A stretch of 60,506 nucleotides of DNA from Streptomyces sp. NP160. Lineage in GTDB: Bacteria; Actinomycetota; Actinomycetes; Actinomycetales; Quadrisphaeraceae. The notes beneath the pieces were generated by a model. That model searched no databases. It worked only from the letters and a program-made list of their open reading frames with translations, and was not told the origin of the DNA. The DNA is taken from positions 6,313-66,818 of the forward strand of contig NZ_VDMJ01000038.1 of NCBI RefSeq assembly GCF_006335115.1, given 5' to 3'. The position numbers and the translations under genes are program-made. Every line of letters begins with the position of its first letter. Positions within the stretch are counted from its first letter, which is position 1. Positions 16,527-25,035 of this stretch are shown piece after piece.

Positions 16527-18656
16527 TCAGGAACCGTGCGTGAGGGTCGACCAGTTCATGAAGAGCTCGCTGCGGTTCTTGGGCCTGACGGTCTCGATCC
16601 ACCGCCGGGTCTCCGGCATGGGCACGCCCTCGGCCACGGCGTAGTGGTGGTACCCCACCTCCCACCCCAGTCGGGAGGCCGTGCCGATGGTCTTCAGCGG
16701 CTGCGGGCACACCCAGCCGCTGGCGGCGGGGTCGTTGAGGAAGCGGGTGTTGTGCTCCATGGCGGCGACGAGGCGCTCCCGGCCCTCCCCGTAGAGGTCC
16801 ACCCCCTGGATGGACGCGGTCTCAGCGCCGTTCAGGGCGGCGGCCACGCCCATGGTCATGTGGTCGGCGTCGCGGCAGGTCTCCTGCTGCAGGCCGTCGA
16901 CGTAGCGGGTGGGGTGCTTCCAGTAGCCGGGCAGCCCGCGCTCGGTGATCACCGTGCCGGGTGGCACCACGGGCAGCGGACCGTCCGAGGACAGGTAGAT
17001 GGTGGCGGGCAGCTGGCGCCGCCAGTCCCCCACCCCGTCCTCGAAGACCGCACGGTCGTCGAGGTAGACACCGATCGCGATGGTCGCGTCGGCCATGGAC
17101 ATCTGCCAGTTCGAACCGCCCCCGGTCCAGCCGTCGCGCACCATCGGCAGGAACGCCGCACGCAGCATGCCGCCGAACCGGTCTGCGCTGACCGGGTCCC
17201 ACCCCGAGTCCGAGTGGCGCAGCAGCTCCGCGGCCTTGGGGAAGACCTCCCCGGCCCACGCCGCCTGGAGCCTGCCGTTCTTGTACAGGGCGGTGTCGAA
17301 GCGGTGCCCCTGGAGCGTCGACGACCACGCGTCGAGGATCTCGGCCGCCTTGTCGGCGTGACGTCGGTCCCCCGTCAGGCTCCAGAGCAGGGCGTGGGTG
17401 TACGCGGCCTGCGCGTCGTCGGTCTCGTCGGTGCAGCCCTCGTTCGGCTGGTTGTACGAGCCGCACCCGACCCAGGCGACAGGACGCGGCACCCAGTCGA
17501 GGCTGGCGAACCTCGACGCCCTCGTCCGGGCCAGGGCGCTGGTCCACGGCTCCGCACCACGGGCGACCTGCTGGCGGACGAACGCCAGCTGGCTCGCGCT
17601 GGTCATGATGCCGGGGTGCTGGAAGCCGGCGGGTGACGTGGTGACCGGGACGCCCGGGGCGGACGGCGTCGGCGCGGGCGGCTCCTGAGGTGTCGTCGAC
17701 GGCACCTCCGAAGGCACCTCTGACGGGGTCGCCGGCACGGTGGCGGCGGGGTCCTCGCCGCCACCAGCGCCCGGTGCGGTCGCCGACGGCTCCGGGGAGG
17801 CGGGCTGCGGCGCGTCGGCGGGGGTGCCCGACGGAGCCGGGGACGACGCGGCCGGCACCTCGGAGGGCGCTGCGGCGTCGGCACCGGTGCTCCACCAGGC
17901 GGCGTCGGAGACGGTGACCGACTGCTGGGCGGCGGACGCGGCGAGGTAGCCGCTGAGCGCGCTCGCACCGGCCGCGGTGATGCGCGCGTCGTCGTCGTCG
18001 CTGGCCATGAGCTGCCAGTCCGGCGCCTCCTCCCCGTCCGTCCAGACGCGCGCCGAGAGCTCGACGGGGGACGTGCCCACCACCGCGAGCTCGCTGCGCA
18101 GCCCGCGCCCCGGGGAGGAGGCACCCAGGTACCCCGAGCTGGCGAGGACGGTCCGCCGTCCTCCCGAGTCCCGGACGAGCCTCGCGGCGACGTGGCCGTG
18201 CGCCCTCACGACGAGCACGAGGGCGTAGTGGTCGCCGTCAGGTGCGCGACGGGCCTCGGTCCTCTCGTAGAGCCCGCCCGCCTGGCCGGCCTCGTCGAGG
18301 AGGGTCGCGTGGCCGACCCTGACGTCGAGCGCGGGGCCTCCCGCCAGCTCCACGCCGTACGAGCCTCGTGGCAGCAGGGGGTCGACGACGAGCGCGCCGG
18401 CGTCCGGGCTGAGCACGGTGCCGGCGCTGCTCGAGGCCGACCCGTCGACGAAGCCCGTGGCCGTGGGGCGGTCGGCCAGCGCCGCAGCGGCCCGCGCGGC
18501 GACGTGCTGCTCGGGACTCCCGGAGCCAGCCCGCGCCGCCACCGGCCCGACGAGGACGCCGCCGAGGGCCACTGCGACGAGGGCCACGAGGAGCTGGGTC
18601 CTGGTGGTCGCGCGGGCGCGGTGCTGGCGTCGACCAGGTCGGGGGGCGTGCTCCAC
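16527..18656 (-). CDS. Secreted alginate-lyase-family protein with N-terminal beta-sandwich module
   Basis: A 709-residue exported protein. The signal or anchor segment is at about residues 22-44. Residues of about 50-260 form a beta-rich module that resembles the C-terminal modules of the giant protein at 7,742-14,200, for example SARVWTDGEEAPDWQL against STKAWIAGTAEPATW. A Pro/Ser/Thr linker lies at about 265-345. The C-terminal 360 residues match the alginate lyase (PF05426-like) alpha/alpha toroid. Conserved elements include AAWAGEVFPKAAELLRH, a GGSNWQMSMADATIAIGVY motif and a YVDGLQQETCRDADHM motif. The likely activity is beta-elimination or degradation of an acidic polysaccharide. It is paralogous to the next gene. 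The GTG start has a weak Shine-Dalgarno. Confidence 0.82.
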   Translation of the reverse strand: MEHAPRPGRRQHRARATTRTQLLVALVAVALGGVLVGPVAARAGSGSPEQHVAARAAAALADRPTATGFVDGSASSSAGTVLSPDAGALVVDPLLPRGSYGVELAGGPALDVRVGHATLLDEAGQAGGLYERTEARRAPDGDHYALVLVVRAHGHVAARLVRDSGGRRTVLASSGYLGASSPGRGLRSELAVVGTSPVELSARVWTDGEEAPDWQLMASDDDDARITAAGASALSGYLAASAAQQSVTVSDAAWWSTGADAAAPSEVPAASSPAPSGTPADAPQPASPEPSATAPGAGGGEDPAATVPATPSEVPSEVPSTTPQEPPAPTPSAPGVPVTTSPAGFQHPGIMTSASQLAFVRQQVARGAEPWTSALARTRASRFASLDWVPRPVAWVGCGSYNQPNEGCTDETDDAQAAYTHALLWSLTGDRRHADKAAEILDAWSSTLQGHRFDTALYKNGRLQAAWAGEVFPKAAELLRHSDSGWDPVSADRFGGMLRAAFLPMVRDGWTGGGSNWQMSMADATIAIGVYLDDRAVFEDGVGDWRRQLPATIYLSSDGPLPVVPPGTVITERGLPGYWKHPTRYVDGLQQETCRDADHMTMGVAAALNGAETASIQGVDLYGEGRERLVAAMEHNTRFLNDPAASGWVCPQPLKTIGTASRLGWEVGYHHYAVAEGVPMPETRRWIETVRPKNRSELFMNWSTLTHGS

Positions 18657-18717
18657 GGGGTCGACGCTAGGGAAGCCGGGTCCGCTTCGCGGCGTTTCTG
18701 CGGATCTGGTCGATCAC

Positions 18718-18732
18718 CGCCGAGGGCGGCGC
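18718..18732 (-). terminator. Short GC hairpin between the two lyase genes
   Basis: ACCGCCGAGGGCGGC can fold into a 5-bp CCGCC/GGCGG stem with a 3-nt loop just after the stop of the 18,740-20,014 gene. No U-tract is present, so termination is only a possibility. Confidence 0.35.
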
Positions 18733-18739
18733 CCCGGCC

Positions 18740-20014
18740 TCACCCCGCCGCGTGGGTCAGGGTCTGCCAGTTCAGGTGGAGCTCGCTCCTGGTGGCTGAC
18801 CGCTGGGAGAGCACGTAGGCGCGCGTCTGCGGGAGGCTCAGCCCGCGGTCGCCGGCGTAGTGGCTGTAGGCGATCTCCCACCCCTGGCGCACCGTGGTCC
18901 CGATGATCTTGGGAGGGTTGGGGCAGACCCACCCGGAGGCGGACTGGTTGGCCGCGAAGCGGGCGTTGTGCTCGAGGGCGGCCGTCAGGCGGCGCTGCTG
19001 CTCTCCGAACAGGTCGACCCCCTGGATCGACGCCGTCTCAGCGGCGTTGAAGGTGGCTCCGAGCCCCAGCACCGCGTGGTCGAGGTCCCGGCAGGTCTCC
19101 TGCTGCAGGCCGTCGACGTAGCGGGTGGGCTGCTTCCAGTACGCGTCGATGCCACTGGCCTTGATCGCCCGGGCCGGCGGCAGGAGGGGCTTGGAGCCGT
19201 CGGTGCTCAGGTACGCGGTGGACGGGACGGTGGCGCGCCAGTCCGAGACGCCGTCGTCGAAGACGGAGCGGTCGTCCAGGAAGACGCCGATGTTGATCGT
19301 CGCCTCGGCCATCGACATCATCCAGTTCGAGCCCCCGCCGGCCCAGCCGTCCCTCACCATCGGGAGGAAGGCGGTCCGCAGCATGGTCGAGAAGCGCTGG
19401 ACGTCGGCGCTGGACCAGCCGGCCCCCGTGTGGCGGATGATCTCCGCGGCCTTCGGGAAGACAGAGCCCGCCCACGCGGCCTGCAGGTGGCCGTTCTTGT
19501 AGGTGGTGGTGTCGAACCGGTGGCCCTGGAGGGTCGCCGACCAGGCGTTGAGGATCTGGATGGCCTTGGCGGCGTGGCGCCGGTCACCGGAGTAGACCCA
19601 CAGCAGGGCGTGCGTGTAGGCCGCCTGCGCGTCCCTCATCTCGGCGGTGCACCCCTCGTCGGGCCTGTTGTAGGAGCCGCACCCCACCCAGGCGACCGGC
19701 TGCGCGGTGTAGGAGAGGCTGCCGTAGCTGGAGGTGCGGGCCCGCTCGTAGGCGCTGGTCCAGGGCTCCGCGCGGGCGGCGATCTTGTTCTTGACGAAGG
19801 CGAGCTGGGCCGAGCTGGTGACGATCCCCGGGTGCGTCAGTCCCGACGCGGTGAGCGCCGCGTCGTCGAGGACCACGGCGCGACCGCCTCCCGACGGCTC
19901 CGCCGCGTCGTCCGGACGGGGCTCCAGGAGGAGCGCGGCGACGACCCCGACCACGAGGAGGAGCGCCCCGAGGGGGAGCTGGAGGGAGCGCGGCCGGCGT
20001 GGGGTCGTCTGCAC
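18740..20014 (-). CDS. Secreted alginate-lyase-family protein (compact paralogue)
   Basis: A 424-residue exported protein. A single N-terminal hydrophobic segment (LGALLLVVGVVAALLLEP, about 16-33) is a signal or anchor. The rest is the alginate lyase-type catalytic domain, with AAWAGSVFPKAAEIIRH, GGSNWMMSMAEATINIGVF and YVDGLQQETCRDLDH. These match the 16,527-18,656 gene almost motif for motif. It lacks that protein's beta-sandwich module and linker. It lies just downstream of the initiating sugar transferase on the same strand with a 75-nt gap. The role may be trimming or releasing nascent EPS. Substrate and catalytic residues are not proven by sequence. Confidence 0.82.
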   Translation of the reverse strand: MQTTPRRPRSLQLPLGALLLVVGVVAALLLEPRPDDAAEPSGGGRAVVLDDAALTASGLTHPGIVTSSAQLAFVKNKIAARAEPWTSAYERARTSSYGSLSYTAQPVAWVGCGSYNRPDEGCTAEMRDAQAAYTHALLWVYSGDRRHAAKAIQILNAWSATLQGHRFDTTTYKNGHLQAAWAGSVFPKAAEIIRHTGAGWSSADVQRFSTMLRTAFLPMVRDGWAGGGSNWMMSMAEATINIGVFLDDRSVFDDGVSDWRATVPSTAYLSTDGSKPLLPPARAIKASGIDAYWKQPTRYVDGLQQETCRDLDHAVLGLGATFNAAETASIQGVDLFGEQQRRLTAALEHNARFAANQSASGWVCPNPPKIIGTTVRQGWEIAYSHYAGDRGLSLPQTRAYVLSQRSATRSELHLNWQTLTHAAG

Positions 20015-20089
20015 GGCGGCCGACCATAGCGGTACGAACCGGACGTGCGAGTGAGCGAGCCCCGGTCCGTCGGGGCGGGCGGCCCCCGG

Positions 20090-21652
20090 TCAGTAGGCGC
20101 CGCGGCTGCGCACCACGGCACCGACGGTCTTCCACAGGATCATGAAGTCGAAGGCGAAGGACCAGTTCTCCACGTACCGGAGGTCGAGCCTCAGCGACTC
20201 GTCCCAGTCCAGGTCCGAGCGCCCGTTGATCTGCCACAGGCCCGTCAGACCCGGCTTGACCAGCAGCTTGCGGCGCGCGTCGTCACCGTAGACGGCCACC
20301 TCGCGGGCCAGCGGCGGCCGCGGCCCCACCAGCGACATCTGGCCGACGAGGACGTTGAACAGCTGCGGCAGCTCGTCCAGCGACAGCCGCCGCAGCACCC
20401 GGCCCACGCGCGTCACGCGCGGGTCCTGCTTCATCTTGAACAGCACCGCGTTGCCCTCGCTCGAGGCCACCAGCTCGCGCAGGCGGGCCTCGGCGTCCAC
20501 CACCATGCTGCGGAACTTCAGCATCCCGAACGTGCGGCCCTCCAGGCCCACCCGCTCCTGGCGGAACAGGACCGGTCCCGGGCTGTCCAGCTTGACGGCC
20601 AGCGCGATGCCGAGGAGCACGGGGGCCAGCAGCAGGAGCGCGCCTCCCGCTGCCAGGACGTCCACCGTCTGCTTGGCGTAGCGGCGGAAACCGGTGAGCT
20701 CTGGCCGCTCCAGGTGCAGCAGCGGAAGCCCGCACACCGGGCGGATCGCCACCCGCGGACCCACGACCTCGGTCACGGCCGGCGCCACGAACAGGTCGGC
20801 GTGGGTCTCCTCCAGCGCCCAGCCCAGCCGGCGCAGGAAGGCGCCGTCGACCTCCGGCGTCGGCAGCACAGCGACCGCGTCGACCCCGGCGCGGACGCTG
20901 ATGTCGGCCACCTCGTCCAGGGTGCCCAGCACCGAGACGCCCATCTCGGCGAGCTGGGCGGGGACCGACGACTCGTCACCCCGCCGGCCGCTCCCCGGGT
21001 CGGGCAGGCAGACGCCCGCGACGACCATGCCGTGGTACTTGGCTCGCCGCACCTGGCGCACGACGGCGAGGACCCCCTCCGGGTGGCCTGCGACCAGGAG
21101 CGACTGCGTGTGCAGGCCGCGCTCGCGCTGGCTGTGGAGGCGCTGCCGCGTCAGGTAGCGCAGGACCAGCAGCAGCACCGTGCCGAACGGCAGCGCCAGC
21201 AGCACGTACCCGCGGGCGATGTCCACCCGGAAGACCCACGACGCCGTGGCCACGAGGGCGAGGGCGAGGGTGCTCGCCCTGACCACGCGGCCGTACTCCT
21301 CGCTGCCCAGGCCGAGGAAGCGCGTCTCGTAGGCGCGGTTGGCGAAGAGCGCCGAGAACCACACCAGCGGGACCACCACGAGCAGGAGGAGGTCCTGCCA
21401 GAAGGCCGTCGGCACTCCCCCGAAGCGCAGGGCGTAGGCGGAGGTCACCGCTGCCGTCACCGCGACGACGTCCGCCGCCACCACGCGTCGCAGGTAGGCG
21501 GTGGTCCAGTGGGAGCGGGGAGGCGGGACGCGACGCAGGCGTCCCGGGAGGTCTGGCACCGCGGACCGCCCGCGGTCGGCCTCTCGCCCGCCGGCTGTCG
21601 CCGGAGCCTCAGGGTCCGTGGGGGGCACGGGGCCGGGCACGACGGTGGTCAT
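20090..21652 (-). CDS. Initiating sugar transferase (undecaprenyl-phosphate sugar-1-phosphate transferase)
   Basis: A 520-residue polyisoprenyl-phosphate hexose-1-phosphate transferase of the WbaP/CpsE type. It should attach the first sugar phosphate to undecaprenyl phosphate. About five N-terminal membrane segments (60-200) and a central Rossmann-like region (to about 320) come first. The catalytic domain follows, with KLDSPGPVLFRQERVG, FGMLKFRSM and KPGLTGLWQINGR, ending VVRSRGAY. The ATG at 21,652 has AGGAG 6 nt upstream. Its catalytic half is nearly identical to that of 34,312-35,805, and the DNA there is also very similar. Upstream intergenic DNA holds an imperfect palindrome at 21,751-21,769. 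Confidence 0.94.
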   Translation of the reverse strand: MTTVVPGPVPPTDPEAPATAGGREADRGRSAVPDLPGRLRRVPPPRSHWTTAYLRRVVAADVVAVTAAVTSAYALRFGGVPTAFWQDLLLLVVVPLVWFSALFANRAYETRFLGLGSEEYGRVVRASTLALALVATASWVFRVDIARGYVLLALPFGTVLLLVLRYLTRQRLHSQRERGLHTQSLLVAGHPEGVLAVVRQVRRAKYHGMVVAGVCLPDPGSGRRGDESSVPAQLAEMGVSVLGTLDEVADISVRAGVDAVAVLPTPEVDGAFLRRLGWALEETHADLFVAPAVTEVVGPRVAIRPVCGLPLLHLERPELTGFRRYAKQTVDVLAAGGALLLLAPVLLGIALAVKLDSPGPVLFRQERVGLEGRTFGMLKFRSMVVDAEARLRELVASSEGNAVLFKMKQDPRVTRVGRVLRRLSLDELPQLFNVLVGQMSLVGPRPPLAREVAVYGDDARRKLLVKPGLTGLWQINGRSDLDWDESLRLDLRYVENWSFAFDFMILWKTVGAVVRSRGAY

Positions 21653-21750
21653 GGAGGCTCCTGTGCGTGAAGGGCGGCGAGGGCGTGATCACACCGAAGC
21701 GCCAGCCCGCGAGCGAGGGAAGCAGGTCGGCCGCCGTTCACCCTCGCGCC

Positions 21751-21769
21751 GTCACCCGTTCAGGTGATC
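21751..21769. promoter_or_regulatory. Inverted repeat upstream of the initiating sugar transferase
   Basis: GTCACCCGTTCAGGTGATC contains arms TCACC/GGTGA around 6 nt and lies about 100 bp upstream of the ATG at 21,652. It resembles the palindrome at 60,109-60,133. A binding role is inferred only. Confidence 0.35.
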
Positions 21770-21789
21770 GGGCTGTCCGGGGCGCGGCG

Positions 21790-21999
21790 TCAGCCGCGCG
21801 GGAGGATGGCGAACCGGAGCACCTCCGGCGACGCGGTCGCCTGCGCGGGGATGAGGCTGAGGTCGGGCAGCGGCACCGGGACGGCCTCGCCGCGGAGCTC
21901 AGCGGCGCGAGCGGCGCGGGAGATCGCCACACCGACGAGCACCGCGACCACCGGGCTCGCGAGCAGCCACACCACCAGCACCTGCACCACCGTCTCCAC
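21790..21999 (-). CDS. Small single-pass membrane protein (69 aa), unknown
   Basis: A 69-residue reading frame with a GTG start at 21,999 preceded by a very good Shine-Dalgarno (AGGAGGAACCA). The N-terminal hydrophobic helix covers about residues 3-27 (TVVQVLVVWLLASPVVAVLV). The remaining 40 residues are cytoplasmic or extracytoplasmic and Pro/Leu-rich, with PVPLPDLSLIPAQ. No family is recognised. It lies between the initiating sugar transferase (same strand, 137 nt downstream) and the divergent TetR gene. It could be a small accessory of the EPS machinery, but there is only location to support that. The ribosome site and codon bias make it likely to be real. Confidence 0.6.
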   Translation of the reverse strand: METVVQVLVVWLLASPVVAVLVGVAISRAARAAELRGEAVPVPLPDLSLIPAQATASPEVLRFAILPRG

Positions 22000-22182
22000 T
22001 GGTTCCTCCTGGGGTCGATCGCGGTCGCGAGGCGGTGCCGCGCAGGCGGCCCCGACGGGTGCTGCATCGGCAGCCCCACCGCCGGACCTGAGCCCCTCGT
22101 CACGACGACCACCGCCGGTCACCCGTCCAGCGCAACCTCCCGGCACGGCCGGGACGCCGCCGCCGTAGGGCACGATGGCGGG

Positions 22183-22800
22183 GTGGGGCGCACGCGGATG
22201 ACCGGCGCTGAGCGGCGCGAGCAGCTGCTCGTCGTCGGGCGCGGCCTGTTCGCGCAGAAGGGCTTCGACGGCACCAGCGTCGAGGAGGTCGCAGCCCGCG
22301 CCCGCGTCTCCAAGCCGGTGGTCTACGAGCACTTCGGCGGCAAGGAGGGCCTGTACGCCGTCATCGTCGACCGCGAGGTCCGTGCGCTGCTCGCCGCTCT
22401 CAGCGCGGCCCTGGACACCCGGGCCCACCCCCGCGTGCTGCTGGAGCGCACCACGCTCGCGCTGCTGGGGTACGTCGAGGAGAACACCGACGGGTTCCGC
22501 ATCCTCGTGCGCGACTCCCCCGTGGCGCAGACCACCGGCACCTTCGCGAGCCTGCTGGGCGACGTCGCCACCCAGGTCGAGGAGATGCTCTCCGAGGAGT
22601 TCCGGCGCCTCGGGCTCAGCGTCGACGCCGCCCCGATGTACGCGCAGATGCTCGTGGGCATGGTCGCGCTGACCGGCCAGTGGTGGCTGGGCTCGCGCAC
22701 GCCCGACAAGGCCGTGGTGGCCGCGCACATCGTCAACCTGGCGTGGAACGGGCTGTCCGGCATGGAGCCGCGTCCGCGCCTGACCCCGCACGCGAGCTGA
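22183..22800 (+). CDS. TetR/AcrR family transcriptional regulator
   Basis: A 205-residue one-component regulator. The N-terminal helix-turn-helix is typical (RREQLLVVGRGLFAQKGFDG, then TSVEEVAARARVSKPVVYEH). The C-terminal all-helical domain (about 65-205) should bind a ligand and dimerise. I chose the GTG at 22,183, giving VGRTRMTGAERREQLL, because family members usually include this basic lead-in; ATG at 22,198 is the alternative. It is followed after 4 nt by a MarR gene, so the two are probably co-transcribed. Targets are unknown. The divergent small membrane protein and sugar transferase genes are candidates. Confidence 0.93.
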   Translation: MGRTRMTGAERREQLLVVGRGLFAQKGFDGTSVEEVAARARVSKPVVYEHFGGKEGLYAVIVDREVRALLAALSAALDTRAHPRVLLERTTLALLGYVEENTDGFRILVRDSPVAQTTGTFASLLGDVATQVEEMLSEEFRRLGLSVDAAPMYAQMLVGMVALTGQWWLGSRTPDKAVVAAHIVNLAWNGLSGMEPRPRLTPHAS

Positions 22801-22804
22801 CCCG

Positions 22805-23320
22805 GTGGACGACGAGCACGACGAGCACGCCGAGCCCGACGAGGTCGACCGGCTGGTCGCCGCGTGGGCCCGCGAGCGCCCCGACCTCGACGCGTCGCCG
22901 CTGCTGGTGCTGTCGCGGGTGTCGCGGCTGGCGCACCACCTGGAGCGGGCGCGGGCGGAGGCGTTCGCCGCTACCGAGCTGGTGCAGTGGGAGTTCGACG
23001 TGCTCGCGGCGCTGCGGCGCTCGGGCGCGCCGCACGCGCTGTCGCCGTCGTCGCTGGCGGCGGCGACGCTGGTGACGAGCGGCACCATGACCACCCGGAT
23101 CGACAGGCTCACCGCTCGCGGCCTGGTGGAGCGCCACCCCGACCCGGCGGACCGGCGCGGGGTGCTCGTGCAGCTGACCGGCGCCGGCGCCCGTCGGGTC
23201 GACGCCGCCCTGGCGGACCTCCTGGTGCGCGAGCGGTCCGTGCTGGACGCGCTCTCTCCGTCGCAGGCCGAGCAGCTCGCCGAGCTGCTCCGGGCGCTGC
23301 TGGGTCCCTTCGAGGGCTGA
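22805..23320 (+). CDS. MarR family transcriptional regulator
   Basis: A 171-residue winged helix-turn-helix regulator. The core shows WEFDVLAALRRSG, then the recognition region SSLAAATLVTSGTMTTRIDR and the wing RGLVERHPDPADRRGVLVQLT, all standard MarR features. The acidic N-terminus (DDEHDEHAEPDE) is unusual but not informative. The GTG start lies 4 nt after the TetR stop. The rfbC gene starts 56 nt downstream on the same strand. Whether it controls the rhamnose genes is not shown. Confidence 0.93.
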   Translation: MDDEHDEHAEPDEVDRLVAAWARERPDLDASPLLVLSRVSRLAHHLERARAEAFAATELVQWEFDVLAALRRSGAPHALSPSSLAAATLVTSGTMTTRIDRLTARGLVERHPDPADRRGVLVQLTGAGARRVDAALADLLVRERSVLDALSPSQAEQLAELLRALLGPFEG

Positions 23321-23376
23321 GCCGCCCGGGCGCCGTTCGGGCCCGGCGGGGCGCGTGCGCCGCTACGGTCGCGTGC

Positions 23377-23991
23377 GTGCTGATCGAGCCCCTGCCCGTC
23401 GCCGGCGCGTGGTCCATCACCCCGAGGCAGTTCGGGGACGACCGCGGCACCTTCCTCGAGGCCTTCAAGAACGACGCCCTCGCCGAGGTCATCGGCCACC
23501 ACCTCACGGTGGCGCAGGTCAACTGCTCGGTCTCGGCAGCCGGTGCGCTGCGAGGCGTCCACTTCGCCGACGTGCCCCCGGGCCAGGCCAAGTACGTCAC
23601 CTGCACGGTGGGAGCGGTGCTCGACGTCATCGTCGACATCCGCACCGGCTCGCCCACCTACGGGCAGTGGACCTCGGTCCTCCTCGACGACGTCGACCGC
23701 CGCGCCGTCTACCTCGCCGAGGGCCTGGGCCACGCCTTCTGCTCCCTGGCCGACGGCTCCACCGTCACCTACCTCTGCTCCACCGGGTACGACCCGGCCG
23801 CCGAGCACGGCGTGCACCCCCTCGACCCGGAGATCGGCATCGCGTGGCCCACCCACGGGCGCGACGGCCGGCCGCTCAGCTACGAGCTGTCCGCCAAGGA
23901 CCAGGCCGCGCCGACGCTCGCGCAGGCCGCGGAGGACGGCCTGCTGCCCACGTGGGAGACGGCCCGCTCCTTCGCGGGGGTGCAGGCGTGA
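23377..23991 (+). CDS. rfbC: dTDP-4-dehydrorhamnose 3,5-epimerase
   Basis: A 204-residue cupin enzyme, the third step in dTDP-L-rhamnose synthesis. It shows the family order FGDDRGTFLEAFKNDALAE, then QVNCSVSAAGALRGVHF with the catalytic His, then AKYVTCTVGAVLDVIVDIR. AEGLGHAFCSLADGSTVTYL and a C-terminal DPEIGIAWP follow. Its length matches the family. The start is GTG at 23,377, the only suitable in-frame start just before the conserved LIEPLPVAG. The rfbD start overlaps its stop (GTGA). Rhamnose would feed the EPS and possibly wall polymers. Confidence 0.95.
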   Translation: MLIEPLPVAGAWSITPRQFGDDRGTFLEAFKNDALAEVIGHHLTVAQVNCSVSAAGALRGVHFADVPPGQAKYVTCTVGAVLDVIVDIRTGSPTYGQWTSVLLDDVDRRAVYLAEGLGHAFCSLADGSTVTYLCSTGYDPAAEHGVHPLDPEIGIAWPTHGRDGRPLSYELSAKDQAAPTLAQAAEDGLLPTWETARSFAGVQA

Positions 23992-24836
23992 GGGTCCTGG
24001 TCACCGGCGCGGCCGGCATGCTCGGGCAGGACGTGGTGGCGCTCCTGCGCGAGCGCGGCCACGACGTCACCGCAGCCGGCCGCGCCGACGTCGACGTCAC
24101 CGACGCCGCCTCCCTGACCGCCGCCGTCCCGGGCCACGCCGCCGTGGTGAACTGCGCCGCCCACACCGCCGTGGACGCCGCGGAAACCGACGTCGAGGCT
24201 GCTGAGCTGCTCAACGCCACCGCGCCAGGTCTGCTCGGGACCGCATGCACGGCCGCGGGAGCGCGGCTGGTGCACGTCTCCACCGACTACGTCTTCTCCG
24301 GGGACGCCGACGAGCCGTACGCCGAGGACGCGCCCGTCGCGCCGCGCTCGGTGTACGGACGCACCAAGGCCGCCGGCGAGGCGGCGGCCCTCGCCGCCCA
24401 GCCCGACACCCTCGTGGTGCGCACCGCCTGGCTCTACGGCGCCGGTGGAGGCTGCTTCCCCAAGACCATCGCGCGGGCCGCCCGCGAGCGCGGTGCCGTG
24501 AGCGTGGTGGACGACCAGGTGGGGCAGCCGACATGGACCGCGGACGTGGCGCGCGTCGTCGCAGACCTGCTGGAGGCCGGCGCACCGGCGGGGACGTACC
24601 ACGCGACCTCCAGCGGGCGCACGAGCTGGTACGGGTTCACGCAGGCGGTGCTGGCCTCGGCGGGGATCGACCCCGGCACTGCGAGCCCCACGACCAGCGA
24701 GGCGTTCGCGCGGCCGGCGCCGCGCCCGGCGTGGTCGGTGCTCGGGCACGAGGCGCTGGTGGCGGCCGGCGTGGCGCCGATCGACGACTGGGCGCTGCGC
24801 TGGGACGCAGCTGCCGCCGCCGTCCTCGCCAGCTGA
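23988..24836 (+). CDS. rfbD: dTDP-4-dehydrorhamnose reductase
   Basis: A 282-residue extended SDR enzyme that reduces dTDP-4-keto-L-rhamnose to dTDP-L-rhamnose with NAD(P)H. The dinucleotide-binding motif is VTGAAGMLGQD at the N-terminus. The catalytic region has HVSTDYVFSG and SVYGRTKAAGE (the YxxxK pair). VVRTAWLYG and a C-terminal ARPAPRPAWSVL are also typical. The GTG start overlaps the rfbC stop by 4 nt. The pair is separated from rfbB-rfbA by the LCP gene. Confidence 0.95.
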   Translation: MRVLVTGAAGMLGQDVVALLRERGHDVTAAGRADVDVTDAASLTAAVPGHAAVVNCAAHTAVDAAETDVEAAELLNATAPGLLGTACTAAGARLVHVSTDYVFSGDADEPYAEDAPVAPRSVYGRTKAAGEAAALAAQPDTLVVRTAWLYGAGGGCFPKTIARAARERGAVSVVDDQVGQPTWTADVARVVADLLEAGAPAGTYHATSSGRTSWYGFTQAVLASAGIDPGTASPTTSEAFARPAPRPAWSVLGHEALVAAGVAPIDDWALRWDAAAAAVLAS

Positions 24837-24924
24837 CAGCGGCTCCCGCTCTTCGCGACGCTGCGTGACTGCCCGGTCACTCTCGCGTGACAAGGGTCGG
24901 TGGCACGGCGCAGCGGGTCCAGCG

Positions 24925-24943
24925 CCAGCGGGTGACCCGCTGG
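24925..24943. promoter_or_regulatory. Perfect 19-bp palindrome upstream of the LCP gene
   Basis: CCAGCGGGT (24925-24933), a central G, and ACCCGCTGG (24935-24943) form a perfect palindrome about 93 bp upstream of the LCP start. It lies in the only sizeable gap (24,837-25,035) in this region. It is a candidate operator; a terminator for rfbD is also possible. Confidence 0.45.
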
Positions 24944-25035
24944 TCACAGCGTGTCGGGTGCGCTCCCCACCGACCTAGCGTCGGCGGCCGGACGGGGCAC
25001 GACCGGGCGCCCCCGCACGCCGCAGGGGGCAGCAC

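Noticed and set aside
24837-25035. A tRNA-like or small RNA gene in the gap before the LCP gene
   Set aside because: No cloverleaf or CCA-like end; only the palindrome and promoter-like DNA were seen.
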